Source: Mycobacterium paraterrae (GTDB lineage Bacteria > Actinomycetota > Actinomycetes > Mycobacteriales > Mycobacteriaceae). From it: a stretch of 64,000 bases of DNA. Both the position numbers and the translations under genes were made by a program. Below the pieces are notes generated by a model. The model made no database searches, was not told the DNA's origin, and saw only the letters and a list, made by a program, of their open reading frames with translations. Below are positions 26,643 to 34,616 of the stretch, in pieces; position 1 is the first letter of the stretch, and each line of letters starts with the position of its first letter. The stretch lies in assembly GCF_022430545.2 (NCBI RefSeq), contig NZ_CP092488.2:4526001-4590000 (forward strand), in the 5' to 3' direction.

Positions 26643-27857
26643 CGGAGACAACCAATCGCGGAGTTTGGCGTAGACCAGCGGGTGGTTCAACAGATCGAAG
26701 TGATTGAGCCCGGTCAGGGTCAGACCAAGCTCGGGTTGAAACGGGATGCGTCGCGACTTGCCAAGGCCCGCAGCGCTGTTGGACCTTACCAAGTGGTCGC
26801 CGGCGATCATTCCGAGCAACGACGGCGCCACCGTGGACGACACGAAGTGATAGGTGGCATGTGGCAGAAACGGCGCCTCGTGGCAACGGTCGCGAAGGAA
26901 TTCGTCGGGGTCGGCATCGAGCCAGTCCTCATCGAGGCACGCCCCGTAGCGCAAATCCTTCACCCCATCGCTACGAGCATTCAAAAAGGCTGCGATCGCT
27001 TGAGTTTCGGGCAACTTGGCCAGTAGCCACGACGCGACGTTGACGCCCTTCTCCAAATCTGCGCCCAGATGCGGCGAACCCAGGCACACCACCTTGCTGA
27101 CCTTCGCGGTCCAGGCATGCTCCTCATCGGCGCCGTAGTGGCACGCGCTGCGCACGACCAGTCCGCCCATCGAGTGGCCCACCAGCACCAGTTCGGCGAC
27201 CGGAATCGGCCATCTGTCATGTAGCAGCTCGAGGACATCGGCCAAGGTGCGGCCGTTGACGGAGATGTGCAGTCCGGTGTTGTAGCGCAACAGAATTGGG
27301 CTGTAACCCAGGTCCTCGCGCAGACGCTCGCCGTAGCTGCGGGTGTCGTCGGCGTCGCGGGCGCGCCGCGACCAAGCCTGCTCGTTCATGCACCATCCGT
27401 GCACGAAGACCACCACCCGACCGGTGGCGTCTGGGTAGGCTGCGGTCAACGCGTCGGTGGTCAGCGCCACCGACTTACCGCCGGATCGGATCACCATGGC
27501 GCCGGCGAGCGGATTCTCGAGGTCGCTCAGCTCGTCGCCGTAGATCCCGTTCACCGCGGCGATGGCGGCGCCGACGGAGTCCGAACGCGATTCCAGCGCC
27601 TCATCGGTTTCGTCGCCCCAGATCTCTGCGGCGACAACGCCCGCCGCACGGGTAACCCCGCGCAGGCCATGGTCGACCCCGGTGTAGACCGCCCGGGAAA
27701 TGCCATCGTGAATCGTCCGGGTCGGAGTCGCCGACGGACCGATCGAGTTGAACACCCGACCGGCGATGCCCGCGTGCATACCTCGCACGAGGTTGGTCAG
27801 CACCGTCGTCGCCTCCCCCGCCAGATCGCCGACGGCACAGATGTCGCTGCGCTGCAT
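26586..27857 (-). CDS. Alpha/beta hydrolase (lipase-like)
   Basis: A 423-residue hydrolase. A long N-terminal helical part (residues 1-140) precedes the catalytic domain with VVVFVHGWCMNEQAW and the nucleophile elbow LVLVGHSMGGLVVRSA. A GSPHLG motif follows, as in cholesterol/triacylglycerol lipases, and the histidine is likely in LNHFDLLNHPLV. MQRSD at 27857 is chosen for its AAGGGGG ribosome site; longer in-frame starts at 27905 and 27956 exist. No signal sequence is seen, so it is probably cytoplasmic. It is divergent from the acyl-CoA dehydrogenase gene. Confidence 0.8.
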   Translation of the reverse strand: MQRSDICAVGDLAGEATTVLTNLVRGMHAGIAGRVFNSIGPSATPTRTIHDGISRAVYTGVDHGLRGVTRAAGVVAAEIWGDETDEALESRSDSVGAAIAAVNGIYGDELSDLENPLAGAMVIRSGGKSVALTTDALTAAYPDATGRVVVFVHGWCMNEQAWSRRARDADDTRSYGERLREDLGYSPILLRYNTGLHISVNGRTLADVLELLHDRWPIPVAELVLVGHSMGGLVVRSACHYGADEEHAWTAKVSKVVCLGSPHLGADLEKGVNVASWLLAKLPETQAIAAFLNARSDGVKDLRYGACLDEDWLDADPDEFLRDRCHEAPFLPHATYHFVSSTVAPSLLGMIAGDHLVRSNSAAGLGKSRRIPFQPELGLTLTGLNHFDLLNHPLVYAKLRDWLSPSTLPCGVGDQGRDVSGDR

Positions 27858-27957
27858 TGTCCCCCTTACGCCTCGACGGTGGTCACGATGGCTGAACAGC
27901 TTCATCGCTGCCCGGACCCCTCGTCTGGGATCCCTCTGAGCTGCCGGTTTGTCCATT

Positions 27958-27980
27958 CAGTATACAAACGTTTACTGTAT
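27958..27980. promoter_or_regulatory. AT-rich palindromic promoter/operator candidate
   Basis: An AT-rich patch between two divergent genes in otherwise GC-rich DNA holds the perfect palindrome AAACGTTT (27966-27973). On the minus strand TATACT (27963-27958) could serve as a -10 hexamer for the lipase gene. Confidence 0.4.
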
Positions 27981-28044
27981 GCGCCAGTGGCCGAACCCGA
28001 CGGGTGCCACCTGACTGCGGGCACGACGCCTGATAGGAGCCGTT

Positions 28045-29262
28045 ATGGACGCGACCTTTTCGCTGGAGCTGTCGGACGAAGTGGTGCAGGTCCGTGACTG
28101 GGTGCACGAGTTTGCCGACACGGTGATCCGCCCGGCGGCAGCCGAATGGGACGAGCGCGAAGAGACGCCGTGGCCCATCATTCAGGAGGCAGCCAAGGTC
28201 GGGCTGTACACGCCGGACCTGTTCGCACAGATGGCGGGTGAAGCCAGCGGGCTCGGCATGCCCACCGTCTTCGAGGAGATGTTCTGGGGCGACGCAGGGA
28301 TCGCTCTGTCCATCATGGCCACCGGCCTGGCCGCGGCCGCCCTTGCCGCGAACGGCACGCCGCAACAGATCGGCGAGTGGCTGCCGCAGATGTTCGGTAG
28401 TCCTGGCGATCCTCAGTTGGCCGCGTTCTGCTCGTCAGAGCCCGGCGCCGGTTCAGACGTCGGCGCCGTGCGCACCCGGGCCAAATACGACGAAGCCACC
28501 GACGAGTGGGTGCTCAACGGAACCAAGACCTGGGCGACCAACGGCGGTATCGCCAACGTCCACGTTGTGGTGGCATCCGTAGAGCCCGAGTTGGGCACCC
28601 GCGGGCAGGCGACGTTCATCGTGCCGCCCGGCACCAAGGGGCTGTCACAAGGACAGAAGTTCAAGAAACATGGCATTCGGGCCTCGCACACGGCCGAAGT
28701 GGTGCTCGACGACGTCCGGCTCCCCGGCGAGCTGATCCTCGGCGGCCGCGAGAAGTTCGAGAGCCGCATCGCGCGAATCAAAGAGGGACACCGGACTTCG
28801 AGCCAGGCCGCGATGATGACGTTCGAACGGACGCGGCCGACAGTGGGCGCGATGGCGCTCGGCATTGCCCGGGCGGCCTACGAATACGCCCTCGAATACT
28901 CGGGTCAGCGAGAGCAGTTCGGCCGCAAGATCGCCGAATTCCAAGCTGTCGCTTTTAAATTGGCCGACATGAAAAGCCGCATTGACGCCTCCCGGATGCT
29001 GGTCTGGCGCGCCAGTTGGATGCAACGCAACAACAAGCCGTTCACCTCGGCCGAGGGTTCGATGGCGAAGCTGTATGCCAGCGAGACCGCGGTGTACGTG
29101 ACCGACGAGGCGATCCAGATTCTCGGCGGCAACGGGTACACCCGCGACTACCCCGTCGAACGGATGCACCGCGACGCGAAGATCTTCACCATCTTCGAGG
29201 GCACCAGCGAGATTCAGCGGCTGGTAATCGGTCGGGCAATTACCGGGCTGTCGATCAGGTAA
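28045..29262 (+). CDS. Acyl-CoA dehydrogenase (FadE)
   Basis: A 405-residue FAD-dependent acyl-CoA dehydrogenase for the first step of beta-oxidation. It has the FAD/substrate loop AFCSSEPGAGSDVGAVRTRA, WATNGGIANVHVVVA, the arginine segment YSGQREQFGRKIAEFQAV, and the C-terminal QILGGNGYTRDYPVERMHRD. The presumed catalytic base is Glu385 in FEGTSEIQRLVIGR. Length is normal for the four-helix, single-domain type. Mycobacteria have over 30 FadE proteins and the particular orthologue cannot be fixed here. Confidence 0.92.
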   Translation: MDATFSLELSDEVVQVRDWVHEFADTVIRPAAAEWDEREETPWPIIQEAAKVGLYTPDLFAQMAGEASGLGMPTVFEEMFWGDAGIALSIMATGLAAAALAANGTPQQIGEWLPQMFGSPGDPQLAAFCSSEPGAGSDVGAVRTRAKYDEATDEWVLNGTKTWATNGGIANVHVVVASVEPELGTRGQATFIVPPGTKGLSQGQKFKKHGIRASHTAEVVLDDVRLPGELILGGREKFESRIARIKEGHRTSSQAAMMTFERTRPTVGAMALGIARAAYEYALEYSGQREQFGRKIAEFQAVAFKLADMKSRIDASRMLVWRASWMQRNNKPFTSAEGSMAKLYASETAVYVTDEAIQILGGNGYTRDYPVERMHRDAKIFTIFEGTSEIQRLVIGRAITGLSIR

Positions 29263-29412
29263 TCGAAATAGCTTGCATAGCTTGCTCCCGGCCAGCGAGA
29301 TCCGCAGTGATCTGTGCAGCGTGCACCACCGATGGCCATCGTCGCGTCAAAACAGGCCGCGCAGTTGCCGAACCTGGATCGCGCCGGGGTCGGTCCATGT
29401 AACACTGCCGTA

Positions 29413-30327
29413 ATGGCATATTCGATTGCGCGCCCCAAGCTGGAGGGCAATATCGCGGTCAGCGAAGACCGGCAACTGGGTTTCGCCGAATTCGGCGATC
29501 CGCAGGGGCGCCCGATTTTCTGGTTGCACGGCACCCCGGGCGCGCGCCGCCAGATCCCTGCGGAAGCCCGGGATTACGCCGAGCAAAACCACATCCGGCT
29601 GATCGGGATTGACAGACCGGGCATCGGCTCTTCGACTCCCTATCAGTACGAGAACGTCCTTGCCTTCGCCGACGACTTGCGCACCGTCGCTGACACGCTT
29701 GGCATCGACAAGATGGTCGTCATCGGACTGTCCGGGGGCGGGCCTTACACGCTGGCATGCGCGGCCGCGATGCCCGAGCGGGTCATCGCCGTCGGGGTGC
29801 TCGGCGGGGTCGCCCCCACGGTCGGTTCCGAGGCGATTAGCGGCGGACTGATGGCCCTCGGCAGTTTCGTTGCGCCGCTGTTGAAGGTCGCCGGCCTCCC
29901 GATCCGACTGGCCGCCGTCGGGCTGATCCGTCTGATCAAGCCAGTCGCCGAGCCGGCCCTGTACCTCTACGCCGGAGTCTCCCCCGAGGGTGATCGCAGG
30001 CTGCTGGTGCGTCCGGAATTCAAGGCGATGTTCCTCGACGACCTGCTCAACGGAGCACGGAAGCAACTGGCCGCGCCCTTCGCCGACATCATCGTCTTCG
30101 CGAAGGATTGGGGTTTCACGCTCGACACAGTCAAAATCCCAGTCCGGTGGTGGCACGGCGACAAGGACCACATCGTCCCGTTCGCCCACGGGCAACACGT
30201 CGTCAGCCGACTGCCCGACGCGGAGCTCTACACGCTCCCGGGCGAGAGCCATCTCGCCGGCCTGGGTTTCGCCGAGGAGATCCTTCGCACGATGGTCGAG
30301 CTTTGGGACAGCATCGAAAACACGTGA
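29413..30327 (+). CDS. Alpha/beta hydrolase
   Basis: A 304-residue alpha/beta hydrolase. The oxyanion segment is FWLHGTPGARRQIPAEA, the nucleophile elbow is VVIGLSGGGPYTLACA, the acid is in WWHGDKDHIVPF, and the histidine is in LPGESHLAGLG. A GTPG-type oxyanion motif is common among mycobacterial hydrolases next to transporters. The ATG at 29413 follows the end of a fadE-proximal gap of 150 bp. No export signal is present. Confidence 0.85.
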   Translation: MAYSIARPKLEGNIAVSEDRQLGFAEFGDPQGRPIFWLHGTPGARRQIPAEARDYAEQNHIRLIGIDRPGIGSSTPYQYENVLAFADDLRTVADTLGIDKMVVIGLSGGGPYTLACAAAMPERVIAVGVLGGVAPTVGSEAISGGLMALGSFVAPLLKVAGLPIRLAAVGLIRLIKPVAEPALYLYAGVSPEGDRRLLVRPEFKAMFLDDLLNGARKQLAAPFADIIVFAKDWGFTLDTVKIPVRWWHGDKDHIVPFAHGQHVVSRLPDAELYTLPGESHLAGLGFAEEILRTMVELWDSIENT

Positions 30328-30378
30328 ATTCTTGTTCGGCGCACCACGCCATCGCACGCCGTGTGATAAACGGATCGG

Positions 30379-31647
30379 GTGCCCGCGAATCCGACGCTGA
30401 CCAAGGACCAACGCAACTCGTTCATCGCCGCGATGCTGGGCTGGACGATGGATGCCTTCGACTACTTTCTCGTGGTGCTGGTGTACGCCGACATCGCGAA
30501 GACGTTTCACCACACCAAAGCTGAAGTCGCGTTTCTGACCACTGCCACCTTGCTCATGCGTCCGGTCGGCGCTCTGCTCTTCGGCTTGTGGGCTGACCGG
30601 GTCGGCCGGCGGCTGCCGTTGATGGTGGACGTGGTGTTCTACTCGGTGGTCGGATTCCTGTGCGCGTTCGCCCCGAACTTCACGGTGCTGGTCGTGCTGC
30701 GTCTGCTGTATGGCATCGGGATGGGCGGTGAATGGGGGCTGGGTGCGGCGCTGGCGATGGAGAAGGTCCCCGTCGAACGACGAGGATTCTTCTCCGGGCT
30801 GCTCCAAGAGGGGTACGCGTTCGGCTACCTGCTCGCCACGGTGGCGTCGCTGCTGGTGATCGATCAACTCGGACTGTCCTGGCGCTGGCTGTTCGGGTTG
30901 AGCATCATCCCGGCACTGATCAGCCTGATCATTCGCTACCGGGTGCAGGAATCCGAAGTCTGGGAAGCCGAGCAGGATCGAATGAAGTTGACTCGCACAA
31001 GGATTGGCGATGTCTTGCGTGACGGCGCGGTTATCCGTCGATTCATCTACCTGGTGTTGTTGATGGCGGCCTTCAACTGGATGAGTCACGGCACCCAGGA
31101 CGTCTATCCGACCTTCCTGTCGGCCACTCACGATGGTGGCGCCGCGCTGTCGCACGCGAGCGCGAAGTGGATCGTGTTGATCTACAACATCGGCGCCATA
31201 GCCGGCGGGTTGATCTTCGGCTCCCTGTCGCAGCGGTTCGGCCGCCGATACACCGTGGTGTTCTGCGCCCTGCTCGGACTGCCGATCGTGCCGCTGTTCG
31301 CCTACTCGCACTCCGCCGCGATGCTGTGCCTCGGCTCGTTTCTGATGCAGTTCGCCGTTCAGGGGGCCTGGGGCGTGATTCCCGCGCACTTGACCGAGAT
31401 GTCACCGGATGCCATCCGCGGCTTCTATCCGGGTGTCACCTACCAGCTGGGAAATCTGTTGGCCGCGTTCAACTTGCCGATCCAGGAACGACTGGCCGAA
31501 AGCCACGGGTATCCCTTTGCATTGGCTGTGACGATCGGACCGGTCCTGATCGCGGTCGCCGTACTGACGGCGATCGGCCGCGACGCCACCGGAATCCGCT
31601 TCGGCAGCAGCGAAAGTAGCGCTACTGCGCTGGTCGACGACCGATAA
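30379..31647 (+). CDS. nanT: MFS transporter, SHS family (NanT-like, Rv1902c)
   Basis: A 422-residue transporter with 12 helices, of the sialate/lactate:H+ symporter (SHS) branch of the major facilitator superfamily. The loop 2-3 motif is GLWADRVGRRLPLMVD and the loop 8-9 repeat is GSLSQRFGRRYTVVF. The first helix has the conserved WTMDAFDYFLVVLV acidic pair. Length and position next to cinA match Mtb Rv1902c, annotated NanT. The sialate role in Mtb is by annotation only; lactate or another organic acid is possible. GTG start at 30379. Confidence 0.85.
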   Translation: MPANPTLTKDQRNSFIAAMLGWTMDAFDYFLVVLVYADIAKTFHHTKAEVAFLTTATLLMRPVGALLFGLWADRVGRRLPLMVDVVFYSVVGFLCAFAPNFTVLVVLRLLYGIGMGGEWGLGAALAMEKVPVERRGFFSGLLQEGYAFGYLLATVASLLVIDQLGLSWRWLFGLSIIPALISLIIRYRVQESEVWEAEQDRMKLTRTRIGDVLRDGAVIRRFIYLVLLMAAFNWMSHGTQDVYPTFLSATHDGGAALSHASAKWIVLIYNIGAIAGGLIFGSLSQRFGRRYTVVFCALLGLPIVPLFAYSHSAAMLCLGSFLMQFAVQGAWGVIPAHLTEMSPDAIRGFYPGVTYQLGNLLAAFNLPIQERLAESHGYPFALAVTIGPVLIAVAVLTAIGRDATGIRFGSSESSATALVDDR

Positions 31648-31657
31648 GCTCGGCGTT

Positions 31658-32263
31658 ATGTCCGGGGGCGTCAAACGCTTCATTCGCGGTGAGCTGGCTC
31701 AGCTGAAGCTCCCGCAGCTGTGGCATCTCGTCGCCGGCGCAATCATCGCCGTCGCCGCGCTGTTCGGCGGCCTGGACAGTGTGGACGCCAAACCGACCGT
31801 GTTCACGGTCGGTCAGCCTTACAGCGACGGCGAATTCACCGTCACGGTCAAGAGGGCCCTGTTGCTCGACGAGGTTGTCGCCGGCAAGCACGTGGTCGTT
31901 GCGGCAAAACCCGGCTACAGCTATCTCGGCGTGGTGAGTACGGTCCGCAACGACGGGCCGATCCAGGGCAATCTGAGCATGGGCCCGGCCGACGAAGAGT
32001 TCGTGCCGCAACAGACTAGGAAGGAGTACGTCGGCGCGTTCCGGATCGCGGACGCGTCGGTCGTCGGTTCCCTGGGACCGAAGATCTCCGACGAACTGCT
32101 GTTTCTCTGGAAGGTGCCGACTGGTGAGATCAAGCCGGGTTCCAGTGTGACACTGCGGGTTTGGAAGAAGCAGTTGCAGGAGATGGTTGTCACCTACGGG
32201 AAGGCCTGGCTGCCCAGCGACACCAGCTTCGCGCAGATCACCCTGCCGGTGGTGAAGCGATGA
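31658..32263 (+). CDS. Membrane-anchored exported protein, first of three
   Basis: A 201-residue protein with one N-terminal membrane helix (residues 21-38, LWHLVAGAIIAVAALFG) and an extracytoplasmic beta-rich domain. The domain starts at TVFTVGQPYSDGEFTVTVKRALL and contains VVSTVRNDGPIQGNLSM, reminiscent of DUF4352-type immunoglobulin-like folds. No catalytic motif is seen. Its stop overlaps the start of the next gene (ATGA), so the three genes 31658-33350 are translated as a unit. The gene lies 11 bp after nanT, making co-transcription likely. Confidence 0.78.
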   Translation: MSGGVKRFIRGELAQLKLPQLWHLVAGAIIAVAALFGGLDSVDAKPTVFTVGQPYSDGEFTVTVKRALLLDEVVAGKHVVVAAKPGYSYLGVVSTVRNDGPIQGNLSMGPADEEFVPQQTRKEYVGAFRIADASVVGSLGPKISDELLFLWKVPTGEIKPGSSVTLRVWKKQLQEMVVTYGKAWLPSDTSFAQITLPVVKR

Positions 32264-32853
32264 GCGAGGTGCGAGCTTGGCTGGCCCGGCGAGCGGCCTT
32301 CCCGCTCACGGCCGTGTTGATCACCGCGGCCGCGATGCTGTGGCACCACCTGCCGGTTCCGACTCAGATCTACGCACCATTCGATGTCCACGGGAGCCTG
32401 GGCAGTCAGGTGTGTGGGCGTTCACTGGCCGTCACCGTCACCGGCGTGCGCATTGCCCCGAGAGCGAAATTCCCGCTGGGCCCGCACTCAACGTCGACGA
32501 TGTCCGCGGCGGGCCTGTGGGTGGTGGTCGATGCGACGGTGTCGGCGGTCGAGTCGTCGACGCATGCCGCGGCCGATCTGGTAGTCGGCGCAAACACCTA
32601 CGAGGTGTCACTGCGTCCCCTGCTGGGCTACGGCGTCCGCATCGACCCGGGCTTGCCGCAACACGGCTACTGGGCTTTCGAGGCGGCGCCCGAGCTGATC
32701 CAGCCGTCGCTCGCCAAGCCGTTCCAACTTCGCGTCTGGCCCGGGGGGGAGAACCGGCTCAGCAGCCGGGTCGTCATCGACCTCGACAACCGACCGCCGG
32801 AGCGTGCCGACCTGGTCACGGTAAAGCCCTATGTGATCGGTCCGGGCAAATGA
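32260..32853 (+). CDS. Membrane-anchored exported protein, second of three
   Basis: A 197-residue protein with one N-terminal membrane helix (residues 14-30, FPLTAVLITAAAMLWHH) and a beta-rich extracytoplasmic domain of about 160 residues. The domain contains CGRSLAVTVTGVRI and GLWVVVDATVSAVES, the same general layout as the first protein of the set. It is coupled by ATGA at both ends. Function is unknown; I see no match to a family with known activity. Confidence 0.75.
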   Translation: MSEVRAWLARRAAFPLTAVLITAAAMLWHHLPVPTQIYAPFDVHGSLGSQVCGRSLAVTVTGVRIAPRAKFPLGPHSTSTMSAAGLWVVVDATVSAVESSTHAAADLVVGANTYEVSLRPLLGYGVRIDPGLPQHGYWAFEAAPELIQPSLAKPFQLRVWPGGENRLSSRVVIDLDNRPPERADLVTVKPYVIGPGK

Positions 32854-33350
32854 AACGACTTTGGGTCCGCAACCTGATCGGAATCGCGGTTGTCACAGCC
32901 GCGCTCATCGCTCTGGGTGCGGTCGAGCTCTACCCGGACTGGTCGTCGTATCGACACACCGTGGAGCCAGAGCGGGTCATCGGCCGCGCCGCCAGCGCGT
33001 CGATATCCGGTCAGACCTGGCGACTGGGGTCGGTGGCACGGACCGGTACCTTGCCGACAAGACTTTTCGGGCCGTCGATACCGAAGGGTGCGGTATTAAC
33101 CGTCGTCACTATCGAGCGGTCGGGCGGCCCGTTCTCCGGGCAGTGTGTCGGTTTTCTCACCGACGGGCGGCAACGGTGGCGAGACCAGTCCAGCTCCGGT
33201 AACTCGTTCCCGCTCAGCCGCGGTGCCACCGAGTTCTGTAGCGAGCCCGGTCCCTTGCAGTTCAGCTTCCTGCTGCCCAGCGACGCCATCCCCAACGCCA
33301 TCGACGTCACCGACTCCTCCGACGCCATCCTGCTGCGCATCGTGTTCTAG
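32850..33350 (+). CDS. Membrane-anchored exported protein, third of three
   Basis: A 166-residue protein with one N-terminal membrane helix (residues 7-25, NLIGIAVVTAALIALGAV) and a beta-rich outer domain with two cysteines (CVGFLTDG and EFCSEPG). Its last 255 bp are also the 3' end of the oppositely oriented membrane protein gene. The clean ATGA coupling and the regular three-gene layout support this strand as genuinely coding. Function is unknown. Confidence 0.75.
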   Translation: MKRLWVRNLIGIAVVTAALIALGAVELYPDWSSYRHTVEPERVIGRAASASISGQTWRLGSVARTGTLPTRLFGPSIPKGAVLTVVTIERSGGPFSGQCVGFLTDGRQRWRDQSSSGNSFPLSRGATEFCSEPGPLQFSFLLPSDAIPNAIDVTDSSDAILLRIVF

Positions 33351-34607
33351 CGCGGCCTGTTGCGCGCGGACCGCATGCCACCAGCAGTAGCTAAAAGCTG
33401 TGGCAATCAATGCGATTCGCAGTGGCATCACGATCAACTGCGATATCAGGTCGATCGTCGGGAGGAAGGACGTCCAAAACAGCCAGTCGTGCGGGCCGAC
33501 TACCCAGGCCATGCCGCGGACCAGGTATCCGTGATTGTTCGACGGGCCGTAGAAGCTACCGGTCAGCTCGAGCCAGGCGAGTACGAGGTAGGCCAGTACG
33601 TACGCGGCGAGCGCAACCGGGCCGCCGTGCAGGATCAGCTTGGCCGAGTCGACGATCGGCTGGTAGCGCCCGGTCTTCGACTTCGCGTAGTCGGAGAATT
33701 TGCTCCGCAACGAGGTCGGCATTACCGACCACCGGCGCTGAAAACGGTCCCCGGGCAACACTTTCTCAATGAGGACGGTGCCGCGCTCGCCCACCGTCCG
33801 GCGCGCCGCGGTGCGCCAGTCGGCCTGCGTCGAGATCCCGTAGATGATGCCGACCACGGCGAGCCACATCAGCGGCACCCCCGCACCGCCGAACACCGTT
33901 TTCACCGCCCACGTAAGGCCGTGCCAGCCGACCTGCAGAGGTTTGACGTGAGAGAACAGCTCGGCACGGGTGCTGGTGAACCACACCACGATTCGACGCT
34001 TGGCGAGCCAGCCGGCCGGGTTGACCAAAAACGTGAAGCCGGCAGACAGCGAGTAGCTCAGCACCAGAAAGACCCAAAGCGAGTCGATGTAGATACGGAC
34101 CGCGGTCAGCCATCTCGGCAGCCGACCGGCGAAGTAGCGCAACGGATATCGGACGATCAGCGCGGCCCCGATGACGAAGAAGGTCGTCTTCGGCACTTGC
34201 AGAGCATGGCCTGCCGCGCTGCTGAATACTTCGTCCATCTGGTAATCCAGCGCACGTGCCAGGTAGGCCAGCCAGTCCTCCTTGAACAACTGCCAGGCGA
34301 GGTAGATCGCGAAGAATGGCGCGACGATCGAGGAGAACAGCTCGGCGCCGCGAAGCGAGGGCGGGGGCAGATCCGCCAGTTCCGGCAGACCCCGGCGGAC
34401 GACCAAAAACATTGCCACGTAGGAACCCAGCGTGGCCAGCCCGGCGAACGGCATGATCATCGCAGCCCAAAAAGCGTGGTTGTGCTGCCCGACGTAGGCG
34501 GCCCATTCGACCGAGCCCTTGCGTGCCAGCAGGCCCACCAGATAGCAGGCGGCTATCTGCGGCCAGTACCGCCACGCAAGGGTGAACGGCCGAAGCAGAT
34601 AGGACAC
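33096..34607 (-). CDS. Polytopic membrane protein with a C-terminal extension antisense to the neighbouring gene
   Basis: A 503-residue protein with about eight membrane helices in residues 1-415 (for example AAMIMPFAGLATLGSYVAMF and VRGMAWVVGPHDWLFW). I do not recognise its family. The final 85 residues are glycine/aspartate/glutamate rich and are antisense to the last 255 bp of the gene on the plus strand, so they probably arose by loss of an earlier stop. The functional protein is probably the helical part. It is next to cinA on the same strand, ending 9 bp from it, so the two may be co-transcribed. Confidence 0.72.
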   Translation of the reverse strand: MSYLLRPFTLAWRYWPQIAACYLVGLLARKGSVEWAAYVGQHNHAFWAAMIMPFAGLATLGSYVAMFLVVRRGLPELADLPPPSLRGAELFSSIVAPFFAIYLAWQLFKEDWLAYLARALDYQMDEVFSSAAGHALQVPKTTFFVIGAALIVRYPLRYFAGRLPRWLTAVRIYIDSLWVFLVLSYSLSAGFTFLVNPAGWLAKRRIVVWFTSTRAELFSHVKPLQVGWHGLTWAVKTVFGGAGVPLMWLAVVGIIYGISTQADWRTAARRTVGERGTVLIEKVLPGDRFQRRWSVMPTSLRSKFSDYAKSKTGRYQPIVDSAKLILHGGPVALAAYVLAYLVLAWLELTGSFYGPSNNHGYLVRGMAWVVGPHDWLFWTSFLPTIDLISQLIVMPLRIALIATAFSYCWWHAVRAQQAALEHDAQQDGVGGVGDVDGVGDGVAGQQEAELQGTGLATELGGTAAERERVTGAGLVSPPLPPVGEKTDTLPGERAARPLDSDDG

Positions 34608-34616
34608 CCGGTCATG

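Noticed and set aside
29347..31389. A 680-codon minus-strand open frame across the hydrolase and NanT genes
   Set aside because: Both plus-strand genes have clear family motifs; the antisense frame is His/Gln/Arg-rich shadow sequence.
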